64,000 bases of DNA from Fidelibacterota bacterium (GCA_947472795.1 CANJBL010000005.1:144358-208357); one strand, 5' to 3'; shown: positions 46,408-56,818, counted from the first letter of the stretch. Notes: generated by a model from the sequence alone, not told the origin. Made by a program: numbers and translations.

Positions 46408-48716
46408 CAGCCCTTCGCGATCTGCGCGTCCACCACGGCGATGGCGGCGAGGTTCACGAGCCCGCGCGCGGTGACGGAAGGCGTGGTGATATGTGCGGGC
46501 TTGGCGATCCCGAGCAGCATGGGTCCCACCGGCAATCCGTCCGCCAGACTGCGCACGAGATTAAAGGAGATATTGGCTGCTTCCAGTGTTGGCATCACCA
46601 GCAAGTTGGCTTCACCCTTGAGGCGCGTCGAGGGGAAGATGCGGCTGCGCAACGCTTCATCCAGCGCGGCGTCGGGCTGCATTTCGCCTTCCACTTCCAG
46701 ATCGGGATGCTCTTCCACCAGCAGCTTCAACGCCCGGCGCATCTTGCGCGAGGCCGGTGTCGAGCGCGCGCCGAAGTTCGATGTGGCGATCAGCGCCACC
46801 TTCGGCACGATGCCGAAGTCGCGCACCTTCTGGGCGGCACGTGCTGTCTCCTGCGCGATCTCCTCGGCGCTCGGGTCTTCTGTGACGAAGGTGTCGCAGA
46901 GAAACACCGGTCCGTCGTCCAGCACCAAGAGACTCAAGGCGGATGTGCGGTGAGCGCCCTTGGCCAGCCCCAGGATGTCCGTGAGGTATTTCAGGTGCCA
47001 GTGATACTCGCCGTACGTGCCGCAGATCATGGCGTCGGCGTCGCCCCGCTGCACCATCATGGCGGCGATGACCGTGCTGTTGGTGCGCATCACCGTGCGC
47101 GCCGTATCGGGCGATACGCCCTTGCGCTCCATAATCTGGTGATAGTTGCGCCAGTAGTCGCCGTAACGCGCGTCCTCTTCCGGGTTGACGACTTCTACGT
47201 CCTTGCCCGGGACAAAGCCCAAGCCCAGCTTCCGCACGCGCTGGGCGATGACCATGGGCCGGCCGACCAGAACAGGCACGGCGAGATTGTCGTCGAGCAA
47301 TTGCTTCACGGCGAACAAGACGCGTTCGGATTCACCTTCGGCGAAAGCGACACGCTTCGGGTTGGCGCGCGCCCGGTCAAACACCGGCTTCATCACGAAA
47401 GCCGAGCGATACACAAACTGCTGCAGCTTCTCGCGGTACGCTTCGATGTCGGCGATGGGCCGCGTGGCCACACCGGAGTCCATGGCGGCTTTCGCCACCG
47501 CCGGCGCGATCACCGACACCAGGCGCGGATCGAAAGGCTTGGGGATCAGGTACTCAGGCCCAAAACGCAACTGATCGCCGCCGTAAGCCGCCGACACGAC
47601 ATCGGATGTAGCCCCGCGCGCCAAGGCTGCCAGCGCTTCGACACAGGCGATCTTCATGGCGTCGTTCACCGTCGTCGCGCCCACATCCAGCGCGCCGCGG
47701 AAGATGTAGGGGAAGCAGAGCACGTTGTTCACTTGGTTCGGGAAATCCGAGCGCCCCGTGGCGATGATGGCGTCGGGTGCCGCTTCACGCGCGAGATGCG
47801 GCAGGATTTCCGGCTCCGGGTTGGCCAGCGCCATGATGAAGGGCTTCTTGACCATGCTGCGGACCATGTCTTGCGTCAGCACGCGCGGCGCCGATAGCCC
47901 CAGGAACACGTCCGCGCCTTTGATCGCTTCCGCCAGCGTGCGCGCCTTGGTGGCCGAGGCATATTCTTCTTTCTGCGCCGTCATGTCCTCGTTGCGGCCC
48001 TTGAAGACCACACCCAGGTGATCGCAGAGGATGACGTTCTCGCGCTTCAGGCCCAAGTCCACGAGCTGGTTAAGGCAGGCGATGCCGGCAGCTCCGCCGC
48101 CGGTCGAAACCAGCTTTATTTCACCGATCTTCTTGTCGAGCAGACTGAGGCCGTTCAGCACCGCCGCCGCGACAACAATCGCCGTACCATGCTGATCGTC
48201 GTGGAAGACCGGGATCTTCATGCGCTTGCGCAGCTCGGCTTCGACGATGAAGCAATCCGGCGCCTTGATGTCCTCAAGGTTGATGGCCCCGAAGGTCGGC
48301 TCAAGGCTGGCGATGATTTCGATCAGCTTCGCCGGGTCTTTCTCGGCGATCTCGATATCAAACACGTCAATGTTGGCGAACTTCTTGAACAGCACCGCCT
48401 TGCCTTCCATCACCGGCTTGGCGGCCAGCGGACCGATCGCGCCTAAGCCCAGCACCGCCGTGCCGTTGGTCACGACGCCAACGAGGTTGGCGCGCCCCGT
48501 CACCGTGTCCACTTCGCGCGGATCGGCGACAATGGCCTCACAGGCCGCCGCCACGCCGGGCGAGTACGCCAGCGCCAGGTCACGCTGATTGTTCAGCGGC
48601 TTTTTGGCGACGACGGACAATTTCCCCGGGGTCGGCAGGCGATGGTATTGCAGCGCTGCCGCGCGCAGTTCGGCCTTGGCGGCTTCGCCGGCGGCATCGG
48701 TTTTCTTGTCGCTCAT
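46407..48716 (-). CDS. maeB: NADP-dependent malic enzyme with phosphotransacetylase-like domain
   Basis: A 769-residue malic enzyme that decarboxylates malate to pyruvate. The N-terminal malic domain (to about residue 430) begins with [19 protein letters not shown] and contains [15 protein letters not shown] and the NAD(P)-binding [12 protein letters not shown]. The C-terminal ~330 residues resemble phosphate acetyltransferase (for example [13 protein letters not shown] and [16 protein letters not shown]), the MaeB-type fusion in which this part is thought to be regulatory. It supplies NADPH and pyruvate and would sit near the PHB and biotin pathways metabolically. Confidence 0.95.
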   Translation of the reverse strand: MSDKKTDAAGEAAKAELRAAALQYHRLPTPGKLSVVAKKPLNNQRDLALAYSPGVAAACEAIVADPREVDTVTGRANLVGVVTNGTAVLGLGAIGPLAAKPVMEGKAVLFKKFANIDVFDIEIAEKDPAKLIEIIASLEPTFGAINLEDIKAPDCFIVEAELRKRMKIPVFHDDQHGTAIVVAAAVLNGLSLLDKKIGEIKLVSTGGGAAGIACLNQLVDLGLKRENVILCDHLGVVFKGRNEDMTAQKEEYASATKARTLAEAIKGADVFLGLSAPRVLTQDMVRSMVKKPFIMALANPEPEILPHLAREAAPDAIIATGRSDFPNQVNNVLCFPYIFRGALDVGATTVNDAMKIACVEALAALARGATSDVVSAAYGGDQLRFGPEYLIPKPFDPRLVSVIAPAVAKAAMDSGVATRPIADIEAYREKLQQFVYRSAFVMKPVFDRARANPKRVAFAEGESERVLFAVKQLLDDNLAVPVLVGRPMVIAQRVRKLGLGFVPGKDVEVVNPEEDARYGDYWRNYHQIMERKGVSPDTARTVMRTNSTVIAAMMVQRGDADAMICGTYGEYHWHLKYLTDILGLAKGAHRTSALSLLVLDDGPVFLCDTFVTEDPSAEEIAQETARAAQKVRDFGIVPKVALIATSNFGARSTPASRKMRRALKLLVEEHPDLEVEGEMQPDAALDEALRSRIFPSTRLKGEANLLVMPTLEAANISFNLVRSLADGLPVGPMLLGIAKPAHITTPSVTARGLVNLAAIAVVDAQIAKG

Positions 48717-48783
48717 CAGGGTCCTTGAAAAAGGTCGAGGAGAGTCAGCGGGATATGGCTCTACATTACAGCGAGTAGAGCGC

Positions 48784-49881
48784 TTAGCCGATAGCTTTCA
48801 TGGCGTGTTTGACCACCTTGGCCATGATGCTGGGAAGGCCCGCCTCTCCGGTCTTCGCAAAGGGCGTCCAGATGACGCCCTCTCCACATGCTTTTGCCTC
48901 AGCCGCCGTCAAGTTGGCCGCCAGCACACGCACCTCTAGACGAAAGTGCGTGAAGATGTGCGTGACGATACCGGGCAATGCGCGCCACTTCGCTTTCACC
49001 GGCTGATGTGCGCTTGCCTCCGTCTCGCTCCAGGCTTTGGTGCGCCATGGACTGCCCGGAACTTCTGTCATGCCGCCGAGCAAGCCCTTCGGTGGGCGGC
49101 GCTGCAAGGCCACGCAGCCATCGGCGCGCACCATCCAGAACGCGACGCCATATTTCAGCGGTGTTTCCTGCTTCTTGGCTTTGCGCGGCAAGCTTTCGGC
49201 AATGCCCTGCTTGCGGGCCTCGCACACCACTGCCCAGGGGCAGATCACGCAGGCCGGCGATTTCGGCGTGCACACCGTCGCGCCCAGATCCATCACACCT
49301 TGCGCGTAATCGCCCGCGCGCGCATCGGGCGTAAGGCTTGCGGCCAACTCTCGCAGTTTGGCTTTGCAGCCGGGCAACGGCTCCGTCACGGCGAACAGGC
49401 GCGCCATAACCCGCTCCACATTGCCGTCCACCACCACCGCTTTGTGTCCAAAGGCGATGGCCGCGATGGCCGCCGCCGTATAAGGCCCCACACCCGGTAA
49501 TGCCCGCAGCCCCTCTTCCGTGTCGGGGAAGCGCCCGCCGTGCTCCCGCGCCACCACGCCCGCACACTTATAAAGGTTGCGCGCCCTGGCGTAGTACCCG
49601 AGCCCAGCCCAGGCGGTCATGACCGCCTCTACGGGCGCGGCAGCCAGGTCTTCCACGGTCGGCCAGAGGCTGAGGAACTTCTCATAATACGGTTTCACCG
49701 CCGTCACGGTGGTCTGTTGCAACATGATTTCCGACAGCCAGACCGCATAGGGATCTGGGGTCTCCCCCGGCAGCGCACGCCAGGGCAGCCGGCGGCGGTG
49801 CCGGTCGTACCACGCCAATAGATCGCCCGCATTTGGTTGGGCGGGCTGTCTACGCGGGGGGTTTTTGGCGGATTTGGCCAT
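48784..49881 (-). CDS. mutY: A/G-specific adenine glycosylase
   Basis: A 365-residue base-excision repair enzyme that removes adenine mispaired with 8-oxoguanine. The HhH-GPD region has LPWRALPGETPDPYAVWLSEIMLQQTTV in its first 60 residues (catalytic Glu), then ALPGVGPYTAAAIAAIAFGH and the VDGNVERVMARLF catalytic Asp segment. The 4Fe-4S cluster motif CTPKSPACVICPWAVVC follows at about residues 195-215, and the C-terminal NUDIX-like domain ends the chain. I chose ATG 49881 as giving the normal N-terminus; ATG 49929 is in frame. It is divergent from dciA. Confidence 0.93.
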   Translation of the reverse strand: MAKSAKNPPRRQPAQPNAGDLLAWYDRHRRRLPWRALPGETPDPYAVWLSEIMLQQTTVTAVKPYYEKFLSLWPTVEDLAAAPVEAVMTAWAGLGYYARARNLYKCAGVVAREHGGRFPDTEEGLRALPGVGPYTAAAIAAIAFGHKAVVVDGNVERVMARLFAVTEPLPGCKAKLRELAASLTPDARAGDYAQGVMDLGATVCTPKSPACVICPWAVVCEARKQGIAESLPRKAKKQETPLKYGVAFWMVRADGCVALQRRPPKGLLGGMTEVPGSPWRTKAWSETEASAHQPVKAKWRALPGIVTHIFTHFRLEVRVLAANLTAAEAKACGEGVIWTPFAKTGEAGLPSIMAKVVKHAMKAIG

Positions 49882-50002
49882 GGCGGCGGGATCGTGCGCG
49901 AGAAGGGCCCGTTCATTCAAGTGTCCCATTCAAGGGTCATGGCCCACAGCCCCGTGTGAAAGCATTAGACCAAATCCCGCCATCCTGGGGTAATCTTCCC
50001 TC

Positions 50003-50524
50003 ATGACCTCGGCGCGTAAATCCTCTGTTTCCAATGACACCCCCACCCCCCGCCGTTGGCGCCAGGGCCCAGTGGGTGTCGGCCAGATCACGGGCCCGCT
50101 CACCCGCCCTGCCCTCGGCAAACGCGGCTTTGCTGGCGCCGATTTGCTCAGTCACTGGCCGGCCATCGTAGGGCCCGAACTCTCGGCCTTCGCCTGCCCG
50201 CTGGAAGTCAAATACCCGCGTGGGCGCAACGCCGGCGCGACCTTGCACTTGCGTGTTGCCCACGGCGCCGCCGCCACGCTGCTGCAGATGAAACTTCCCG
50301 CCATCATCACGCGCATCAACCGCTTCTTTGGTTACGAGGCCGTGGCCCATGTCCAGGCTCAACAGGGTCCTATGCCTGCCCGCCCGCGCAGCCACCGCCC
50401 GTTGCCCCCGCTCGCCGCCGCTGAAGCCGCCGCCGTCGATGCCCAGGTCGCCCATATCTCCGATACCTCCGTGAAGGACGCCCTCGCGAAACTTGGTAAA
50501 GTCTTGCAACAACGGAGCCGTTAG
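50003..50524 (+). CDS. DUF721 / DciA-family protein
   Basis: A 173-residue protein of the DUF721 family, which includes the replicative-helicase loader-like factor DciA found where DnaC is absent. The core is WPAIVGPELSAFACPLEVKY (about residues 53-72) and LHLRVAHGAAATLLQMKLPAI, followed by INRFFGYEAVAHV. The C-terminal third is alanine/proline rich. In Alphaproteobacteria this gene is commonly found with mutY, a DsbA-like gene and smc; here dsbA and smc are moved 7.8 kb downstream. The role in helicase loading is by family inference. Confidence 0.8.
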   Translation: MTSARKSSVSNDTPTPRRWRQGPVGVGQITGPLTRPALGKRGFAGADLLSHWPAIVGPELSAFACPLEVKYPRGRNAGATLHLRVAHGAAATLLQMKLPAIITRINRFFGYEAVAHVQAQQGPMPARPRSHRPLPPLAAAEAAAVDAQVAHISDTSVKDALAKLGKVLQQRSR

Positions 50525-50618
50525 ATGCGTTGTAAGCGCCGGGACCGCCCTTTTCCGCACCGAACCTCCAGAGCACCCCACCTCGAACACTCCCCACTCG
50601 AACATCTTAGGTCACGCC

Positions 50619-51485
50619 ATGCGCACATTCGCTCTTCGCCTCCTGGCCGTTGCTTGCGCCGCAGCCGTCGCGGCGGTTCCCTTCGGCGCGCAAGCCCAGA
50701 GCTTCGAACGCATGGCTACGGGCATCACCGATACGCTGCAGACCGCCATCGACTTCTTGCCCGAAGATGTCACCAATATCCGCCTCGGCATCGGCCCTTC
50801 GCTGGCGCCTGAATACGAAGGCAGCAAGCATCACGACATTCACGCCGTGCCGGTGATTTCCCTGCGCTGGAAAAATCTCGTCGAAGTCGACAACAACGAA
50901 GTCAAGGTCACGGCCTTCCGTCGCCTGACGCAAAGCACAGATACCGGCGGCGGCGGCAACCTGCGCGTGGGCCCTCTCGTCAGCATCAACTTCGGACGCG
51001 GCGAAGACGCGAAAGAGCTGAAGGGCATGGGCAGCGTTGGCACCTCGCTCGAACTCGGCGGCTTCGTCAGCTACAGCTGGAACAATACACGCGTGCGCTT
51101 GCGTATCCGTCAGGATGTCATCAGCGGCCACAAAGGTGCGACAGCCTCTGTCGATGCAACGCAGGTTTTCCTGCGCACCAACAAGTTCGCATTGGGCGGT
51201 ATTATTTCCTCCACCTGGGGCAGCGCGGCCTACATGAAATCCTTCTTCGGCGTCACTGGCACGCAATCGGCAAAGACGGGCTATGCCGTTTATCGTCCGG
51301 GCTCATCGATCAAGGATGTGACCTTCGGTCTCAACGGCAACTATGTGCTCAACAACCAATGGTCGCTGGTGGCCAACGCCGGCTACGAACGCCTGCTCAG
51401 CCGCGCAGCCGACAGCCCCATTGTCCGACTTGTGGGTTCGCCAAACCAAATGACCGCCAGCGCTTTCGCGGTGTATTCGTTCTGA
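50619..51485 (+). CDS. MipA/OmpV-family outer membrane protein
   Basis: A 288-residue protein beginning at ATG 50619 with a signal peptide (FALRLLAVACAAAVAAVPFGAQA). The mature part is a beta-barrel: alternating strands with aromatic ends, GIGPSLAPEYEGSKHHDIHAVPVISLRWKN in style at the N-terminus and an aromatic C-terminus (ASAFAVYSF) recognised by the Bam machinery. MipA/OmpV proteins are scaffolds or small channels of uncertain role. It lies upstream of an RND efflux operon and may have been carried with it; its in-frame upstream extension into dciA is rejected. Confidence 0.85.
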   Translation: MRTFALRLLAVACAAAVAAVPFGAQAQSFERMATGITDTLQTAIDFLPEDVTNIRLGIGPSLAPEYEGSKHHDIHAVPVISLRWKNLVEVDNNEVKVTAFRRLTQSTDTGGGGNLRVGPLVSINFGRGEDAKELKGMGSVGTSLELGGFVSYSWNNTRVRLRIRQDVISGHKGATASVDATQVFLRTNKFALGGIISSTWGSAAYMKSFFGVTGTQSAKTGYAVYRPGSSIKDVTFGLNGNYVLNNQWSLVANAGYERLLSRAADSPIVRLVGSPNQMTASAFAVYSF

Positions 51486-51564
51486 GCGATGGCCTGAGGT
51501 CCGCCTCTCGTCTGTCGCGAAAGTAACCTTGGCGTAATCACTGCGTTATCATTTCAGTCATGTC

Positions 51565-51580
51565 GCGCTCATGTGAGCGC
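51565..51580. promoter_or_regulatory. Inverted repeat upstream of the RND operon
   Basis: GCGCTCA (51565-51571) and TGAGCGC (51574-51580) form a 7-base inverted repeat separated by two bases, in the 184-base gap between the MipA-like gene and the efflux adaptor. An OmpR-type regulator encoded by the same operon would normally bind direct repeats, so this could belong to another regulator or be a small hairpin. Confidence 0.35.
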
Positions 51581-51669
51581 CATAAATCCCAATTTAATGG
51601 CGGCTCTTTCGACGCGGGCGCACCTAATCTCCCAGAGACCACTTCATTGGTATTTCTGCGGAGAGACAT

Positions 51670-52845
51670 ATGCGGCAGCGGACAGTCGTCATCAGCGCGA
51701 TTGCGGTATGCGCGGTGGCGGGCGCGGGTTTTTTCGTCCTGCATGGTCGCGACAACAGCAAGATGCGCGGACCAGCGTCGGTGCCGGTGGTTGTCTCAGC
51801 TGCCAAGCAGGAAGACTTCTCCGTTGTCGTCAACAGCGTCGGCACCGCGCAGGCTTCCGGCACTGTCGATATCCATGCGCAGATCACCGGCACCGTCGAT
51901 AAGATCGGTTTCAAGGAAGGCCAGACGGTGAAAGTTGGCGATCTCATCGCCGAGATCGACCCGCGCCCCTATCAGGCGGCCCTCGAACAAGCCGATGCCA
52001 CTCTCGCCCGCGATCAAGCGCAGCTCGGCAACACCCAGCGCGATCTCAATCGCTTCCTCGAACTCGGCGAGAAAGGCTTTGCGTCCACGCAGCAGATCGA
52101 GACCCAACGCTCCGCGGTCGCGCAACTGCAAGCCACCCTTAAGAACGACACCGCCGTGATCGCCAAAGCACGTACGGACCTGAGCTATACGCGCATCACC
52201 GCGCCCATCGCTGGTGTCACGGGCATCCGCGGCATCGACGCGGGCAACATCATCCATCCCACCGACACCAAAGTCATCGTCACCATCACACAGATCGAGC
52301 CCATCGCCGTCCTCTTCACGCTGCCGGCTTCGAACCTTTCCGGCGTGCAGGCTCATATGTCCGAGAGGCCGCTGAATGCTGCCGCTTACGATCAGGACGA
52401 CAACACTCTTCTTGGGGAAGGCACGCTCACCGTTGTCGATAATCAGGTGGATCCTAAGACCGGCGGCGTGCGCATGAAGGCCACATTCCCAAATGCCGAT
52501 CACAAACTTTGGCCCGGGGCTTTCATCAACGTGCATCTGGAGACCGAGGTGAAACACGGCGCTGTGACGATTCCCAGCGTCGCCGTGCAACATGGCATCG
52601 ACGGCGTCTTCGTTTACGTCGTCAACGAACAGAGCGTTGCGCAGCACCGGCCAGTGACACTTGGCGCCGTCAGCGGCGACACCACGCTTATCGAGAAAGG
52701 CTTAAGCGCAGGCGAGCGCGTCATCTCCGATGGCTACGCGCGGCTCGCCGAAGGCACCAAAGTCCGCGTCGTTCCGGGCGGCAGCCTCAATGACAATCCT
52801 GCCGCCAACAGCAACGGCACAGGCGGACAAGCCCCGCCCGCCTGA
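51670..52845 (+). CDS. RND efflux periplasmic adaptor (MdtA-like)
   Basis: A 391-residue membrane-fusion protein. An N-terminal anchor (VVISAIAVCAVAGAGFFVL) precedes the biotinyl-lipoyl-like domain with TVDIHAQITGTVDKIGF and ITAPIAGVTGIR, a coiled-coil hairpin (residues ~95-160, rich in A, Q, L), and the beta-barrel and membrane-proximal domains ending with GERVISDGYARLAEGTKVR. The family bridges an RND pump in the inner membrane and an outer membrane channel. The pump gene follows 44 bases later. No TolC-type channel gene is present in the window. Confidence 0.92.
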   Translation: MRQRTVVISAIAVCAVAGAGFFVLHGRDNSKMRGPASVPVVVSAAKQEDFSVVVNSVGTAQASGTVDIHAQITGTVDKIGFKEGQTVKVGDLIAEIDPRPYQAALEQADATLARDQAQLGNTQRDLNRFLELGEKGFASTQQIETQRSAVAQLQATLKNDTAVIAKARTDLSYTRITAPIAGVTGIRGIDAGNIIHPTDTKVIVTITQIEPIAVLFTLPASNLSGVQAHMSERPLNAAAYDQDDNTLLGEGTLTVVDNQVDPKTGGVRMKATFPNADHKLWPGAFINVHLETEVKHGAVTIPSVAVQHGIDGVFVYVVNEQSVAQHRPVTLGAVSGDTTLIEKGLSAGERVISDGYARLAEGTKVRVVPGGSLNDNPAANSNGTGGQAPPA

Positions 52846-52889
52846 TACGCGCCTCCGCTTTGCCCGACTCACCAGCCCAGCAGGCAAAC

Positions 52890-55800
52890 ATGAATTTCTC
52901 CAAAATCTTCATCGACCGTCCCATCGCCACGTGCATGATCATGCTGGCGATCATCATGCTGGGTGCTGCCGCCTATCCGCGCCTTGCCGTATCCGCATTA
53001 CCCCGCGTCGATTTTCCAACCATCCAGGTCTTCGCCAACTACCCCGGCGCCAGTCCCGATACCATGGCTGCCCTGGTGGCCACGCCGCTCGAACGTCAGT
53101 TCGCTCAGGTGCCCGGCATTACCGAGATGTCCTCCAACAGCGGCAGCGGATCCACGTCGCTGACGCTTCAGTTCGAACTGGGCCGCGATCTCGACGGCGC
53201 GGCGCAAGATGTGCAAAGCGCCATCAGCGGCGCTGGCGGGCAGTTGCCGCGCGATCTGCCGGCTCCACCGTCCTATCGCAAGGTCAATCCGTCCGACACG
53301 CCCATCCTCATCCTTGCCGTCACGTCCGACACGCTGCCGCTGACAGCCGTCGATGATGCCGCCGATACCATTCTGGCCCAACAGATCAGCCAGGTTAACG
53401 GCGTGGGACGCGTCAACATCGGCGGCGAGCAGAAACCCGCCATCCGCCTGGAGTTGAGCCCGGATAAACTTTCAGCGACCGGCCTGTCCTTCGAAGACGT
53501 GCGCACCGCCGTTGCCGGAGCTTCTACGCAGAAGCCCAAGGGCACGCTGCGCGACAGTCACCAGACCTTCACCATCGACGCTAACGACCAACTGCTAAAG
53601 CCTGAGGCTTATAACGACATCGTCATTGCCACGCACAACAACGCACCGGTGCGCGTCAGCGACGTAGGGCAGGCCATGGCGGGCCCCGAGAACACCCAGC
53701 TTGCCGCCTGGTACAACCAGCACCACGCCGTGCTTCTCATCGTCAATCGTCAGCCGGGGGCGGACGTCATCGCCACGGCGGACGCTATCAACGCCATGCT
53801 GCCCGCACTTGAGGCCTCGCTGCCGCACGGCATTGAGGTGCATACGGTCATCGACCGCACCAAGACCATCCGCGCTTCGGTGCATGAAGTCCGCTTCACC
53901 CTCCTGCTTTCCATCCTGCTCGTCGTGGCGGTGATCTTCGTCTTCCTGCGCGATATCTGGGGCACAATCATTCCCACCGTGGCCGTGCCGATTGCCGCCA
54001 TCGGTACGTTCGCAATTATGTACATGCTTGACTACAGCATCGACAATTTGTCGCTCATGGGGCTCACCATTGCCGTGGGCTTTGTCGTCGATGACGCCAT
54101 TGTCATGGTGGAGAACATCGAGCGCCATGTCAGCGAGGGGCTTAACCCTTACGACGCCGCGGTCAAAGGTTCGGCCGAGATCGGCTTCACCATCATCTCC
54201 ATCAGCATTTCGCTGATCGCGGTTTTCATCCCGCTGTTCCTGATGAGCGGCTATGTCGGCGAGCTGTTCCGCGAATTCGCCGTCACGGTGGCGGCCTCGG
54301 TGCTTGTCTCGCTCCTCGTCTCGCTGACGCTAACCCCGCTCTTGAGTGCCCGCCTTCTCACTCACACCAAACGGGAGCATGGGCGCCTCTATACACTCTT
54401 CGAGCGCTTCTTCGACTGGATGCTGGAGACCTACACGCGCGGCCTGAAGTGGGTGTTGGCTCACCAAGGGTTCATGTTGGGCGTGGCCGGCGGTACGGTG
54501 GTGCTGACGGTCGTGATGTTCCTCATGCTGCCGAAGGGCTTCTTTCCCGAGCAGGATGTCAGCTTCATGAACGGCACCCTGGATGCCGCGCCCAACATCT
54601 CCTTCGTGGACATGGCGGCGAAACAGGCCGCCATCGACGACATCCTGATGCGCGATCCCGCCATCGAGAGCGTGGCTTCTTTCGTCGGCTCCTCTGGTTC
54701 GGCGGGTGCGCTCAACAGCGGCCGCATGATGATCAGCCTCAAGCCGCTGTCCGAACGCGACGGCGTCAAGGATGTCATCGCGCGGCTTCGCCCCAAGCTG
54801 TCGCAAGTGCCGGGCACCAACACCTTTCTCTCCTCGGTACAGGACATCAGAGTGGGTGGGCGTCAATCCAAGTCGCTCTATCAGTACACCTTGAGCGACA
54901 ATAACCAGGCCGAGATGAACACCTGGGCGCCCAAGGTCATGGCGAAGCTGAGGACGATCGACGGGCTTACCGACGTCACCAGCGACCAGGACGAGCTGAT
55001 GCCGCAGATCACCATCAACATCAACCGCGACGCGGCCTCGCGCCTGGGCATCACGCCGTCGGCCATCGACGACACGCTGAACGATGCTTTCGGTCAGCGC
55101 CAGGTCGCCACCATCTTCTCGAGCATCAACCAGTATCACGTCGTCATGTCGGCGGACTCCCGGCTGCCGCTGGGGCCTGAGGCGCTGCAGAAGATTTATG
55201 TCAAATCCGCAGCCGGCGATCTCGTGCCTTTGAATGCCGTGGCGACGCTTGAGCGCACCACCGCGCCGCCGTCCGTGAACCACCAGGGTTCGTTCCCGTC
55301 GGTCACCTACTCTTTCAACCTTAACCCCGGCATGGCCCTCGGTCAGGCGGTCGATGCCATCAATGCCGCCATGACCGAGATGGGCGCGCCCAGCAGTCTT
55401 CACGCCGGCTTCCAGGGCACGGCCCAGGCCTTCCAAAGCTCGCTCGCCTCCGAACCGCTTTTGGTATTGGCCGCACTCGTTGCGATTTATGTGGTGCTGG
55501 CCATTCTTTATGAAAGCCTCATCCATCCGCTGACCATTCTCTCCACCTTGCCCTCGGCGGGCGTTGGCGCGCTGCTCACGCTCTTCATCTTCCGCCAGGA
55601 ATTCACGGTCATGGCGCTCATTGGCGTCATCCTGCTCATGGGCATCGTCAAGAAGAACGGCATCATGCTGGTCGATTTCGCGCTGGAAGGCGAACGCAAG
55701 CAAGGGCTTGATCCCGAGAAAGCCATTTACGAAGCGTGCCTGAAACGCTTCCGTCCCATCATGATGACCACCATGGCTGCCATGTTCACCGGCGTGCCCT

Positions 55801-56096
55801 TGGCTATTGGATTTGGCGACGGCGCAGAACTGCGCCAGCCCTTGGGCCTGACCATTGTCGGCGGCCTCCTGTTCTCCCAGGCGCTCACCCTGTTCACCAC
55901 CCCAGTGATCTATCTCGCCCTGGAGCGCCTGCGCATGCGTACGGTGGCATATTATAAGTCGCGCTTTGGCGGCGGTTCCCATGATCAAAGAGGTGATCGG
56001 GGCCATTCCAGACCGCACGCGGGCTCGCCCCTGCTGCCCGGCGGCGGCCCGGCTCAAGTTGGGGCTCTCGCCGCGCGCAAGGCTGACGTAGAATGA
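52890..56096 (+). CDS. RND multidrug efflux permease (MdtB/MdtC-like)
   Basis: A 1068-residue 12-helix pump. Start ATG 52890 gives the classic N-terminus NFSKIFIDRPIATCMIMLA. The proton-relay aspartates are in GFVVDDAIVMVENI on helix 4, and LMGIVKKNGIMLVDFAL carries the helix 10 lysine. The N-terminal LPRVDFPTIQVFANYPGA is typical of the MdtB/C group, as is QPLGLTIVGGLLFSQALTLF near the end. A ~45-residue glycine/proline-rich tail follows the last helix. Substrates may include bile-salt-like or aromatic compounds, which is inference from family. The stop overlaps a possible early start of the regulator gene. Confidence 0.95.
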   Translation: MNFSKIFIDRPIATCMIMLAIIMLGAAAYPRLAVSALPRVDFPTIQVFANYPGASPDTMAALVATPLERQFAQVPGITEMSSNSGSGSTSLTLQFELGRDLDGAAQDVQSAISGAGGQLPRDLPAPPSYRKVNPSDTPILILAVTSDTLPLTAVDDAADTILAQQISQVNGVGRVNIGGEQKPAIRLELSPDKLSATGLSFEDVRTAVAGASTQKPKGTLRDSHQTFTIDANDQLLKPEAYNDIVIATHNNAPVRVSDVGQAMAGPENTQLAAWYNQHHAVLLIVNRQPGADVIATADAINAMLPALEASLPHGIEVHTVIDRTKTIRASVHEVRFTLLLSILLVVAVIFVFLRDIWGTIIPTVAVPIAAIGTFAIMYMLDYSIDNLSLMGLTIAVGFVVDDAIVMVENIERHVSEGLNPYDAAVKGSAEIGFTIISISISLIAVFIPLFLMSGYVGELFREFAVTVAASVLVSLLVSLTLTPLLSARLLTHTKREHGRLYTLFERFFDWMLETYTRGLKWVLAHQGFMLGVAGGTVVLTVVMFLMLPKGFFPEQDVSFMNGTLDAAPNISFVDMAAKQAAIDDILMRDPAIESVASFVGSSGSAGALNSGRMMISLKPLSERDGVKDVIARLRPKLSQVPGTNTFLSSVQDIRVGGRQSKSLYQYTLSDNNQAEMNTWAPKVMAKLRTIDGLTDVTSDQDELMPQITININRDAASRLGITPSAIDDTLNDAFGQRQVATIFSSINQYHVVMSADSRLPLGPEALQKIYVKSAAGDLVPLNAVATLERTTAPPSVNHQGSFPSVTYSFNLNPGMALGQAVDAINAAMTEMGAPSSLHAGFQGTAQAFQSSLASEPLLVLAALVAIYVVLAILYESLIHPLTILSTLPSAGVGALLTLFIFRQEFTVMALIGVILLMGIVKKNGIMLVDFALEGERKQGLDPEKAIYEACLKRFRPIMMTTMAAMFTGVPLAIGFGDGAELRQPLGLTIVGGLLFSQALTLFTTPVIYLALERLRMRTVAYYKSRFGGGSHDQRGDRGHSRPHAGSPLLPGGGPAQVGALAARKADVE

Positions 56097-56131
56097 TCTC
56101 CCTTGCCCACGACCAGGAGAGCGCCCCCAGG

Positions 56132-56818
56132 ATGACACGCGTCCTCGTCATCGAAGACGATCCGGAAACGGCCGGCGAGATTCTCGCCGAGCTGTCCTCT
56201 CACGGCTTTGACGTGGACTGGGCGGCCACGGGGCGTGACGGCCTTGCGCGCGCCGAAAGCGGCAACTACGACATCATGACCGTGGATCGCCTGCTGCCCG
56301 AGGTAGACGGCCTCACCATCGTCGAGAACATTCGCAGCAGCGGCATCAAGACGCCGGTGCTTGTGCTGAGCGCGCTCGCCGAGGTCGATGACCGCGTGCG
56401 AGGCTTGCGCGCCGGTGGCGACGATTACCTCACCAAGCCGTTCGCGCTGGTGGAACTGACCGCGCGGCTCGATGCGCTCCTGCGTCGCCCCGCGGACCCG
56501 CGTGAGACTGTGCTGCACCTGGGCCCGCTTACGGTCGACCTTATTGAACGCAACGCCAAGCGTGGGCCCCGCGAGCTCGATCTTCTGCCGCGTGAATTCC
56601 AGCTTCTCGAATACCTTATGCGTCACGCTGGCCAGATCGTCACGCGCGCCATGCTCTTCGAAGAAGTCTGGCACTATCGTTTTGATCCGCGCACCAATCT
56701 CGTCGATGTGCACATGGGCCGCCTGCGCCGCAAAGTCGATGCCGGCGGCGAGCCGCCGGAGCCGCCTATGATCCACAGCGTCCGTGGCACAGGATTTGTT
56801 CTCCGTGCGCCTTCCTGA
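56132..56818 (+). CDS. OmpR-family response regulator
   Basis: A 228-residue DNA-binding regulator. The receiver domain has acidic-pocket residues at 8-10 (VIEDD), the phosphoacceptor Asp at residue 52 (TVDRLLPE), and the switch Ser/Lys at LSAL and TKPF. The C-terminal winged helix includes LLPREFQLLEYLMRHAGQ and FDPRTNLVDVHMGRLRRK. I chose ATG 56132 with AGGAGA twelve bases upstream; an ATG at 56093 overlaps the pump stop and would add 13 residues. The pump, regulator and kinase form one efflux operon. Confidence 0.93.
   Translation: MTRVLVIEDDPETAGEILAELSSHGFDVDWAATGRDGLARAESGNYDIMTVDRLLPEVDGLTIVENIRSSGIKTPVLVLSALAEVDDRVRGLRAGGDDYLTKPFALVELTARLDALLRRPADPRETVLHLGPLTVDLIERNAKRGPRELDLLPREFQLLEYLMRHAGQIVTRAMLFEEVWHYRFDPRTNLVDVHMGRLRRKVDAGGEPPEPPMIHSVRGTGFVLRAPS

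Noticed and set aside
46296..47897. Plus-strand open frame of 533 codons opposite maeB
   Set aside because: Antisense to a clear malic enzyme; no family motif.
49882..49929. Longer mutY start at 49929
   Set aside because: Sixteen extra residues precede the usual N-terminus and are not conserved-looking; kept as an alternative only.
54330..56138. Minus-strand open frame of 602 codons opposite the RND pump
   Set aside because: Antisense shadow with histidine/glycine-rich composition typical of reverse-frame translation; the pump is well supported.
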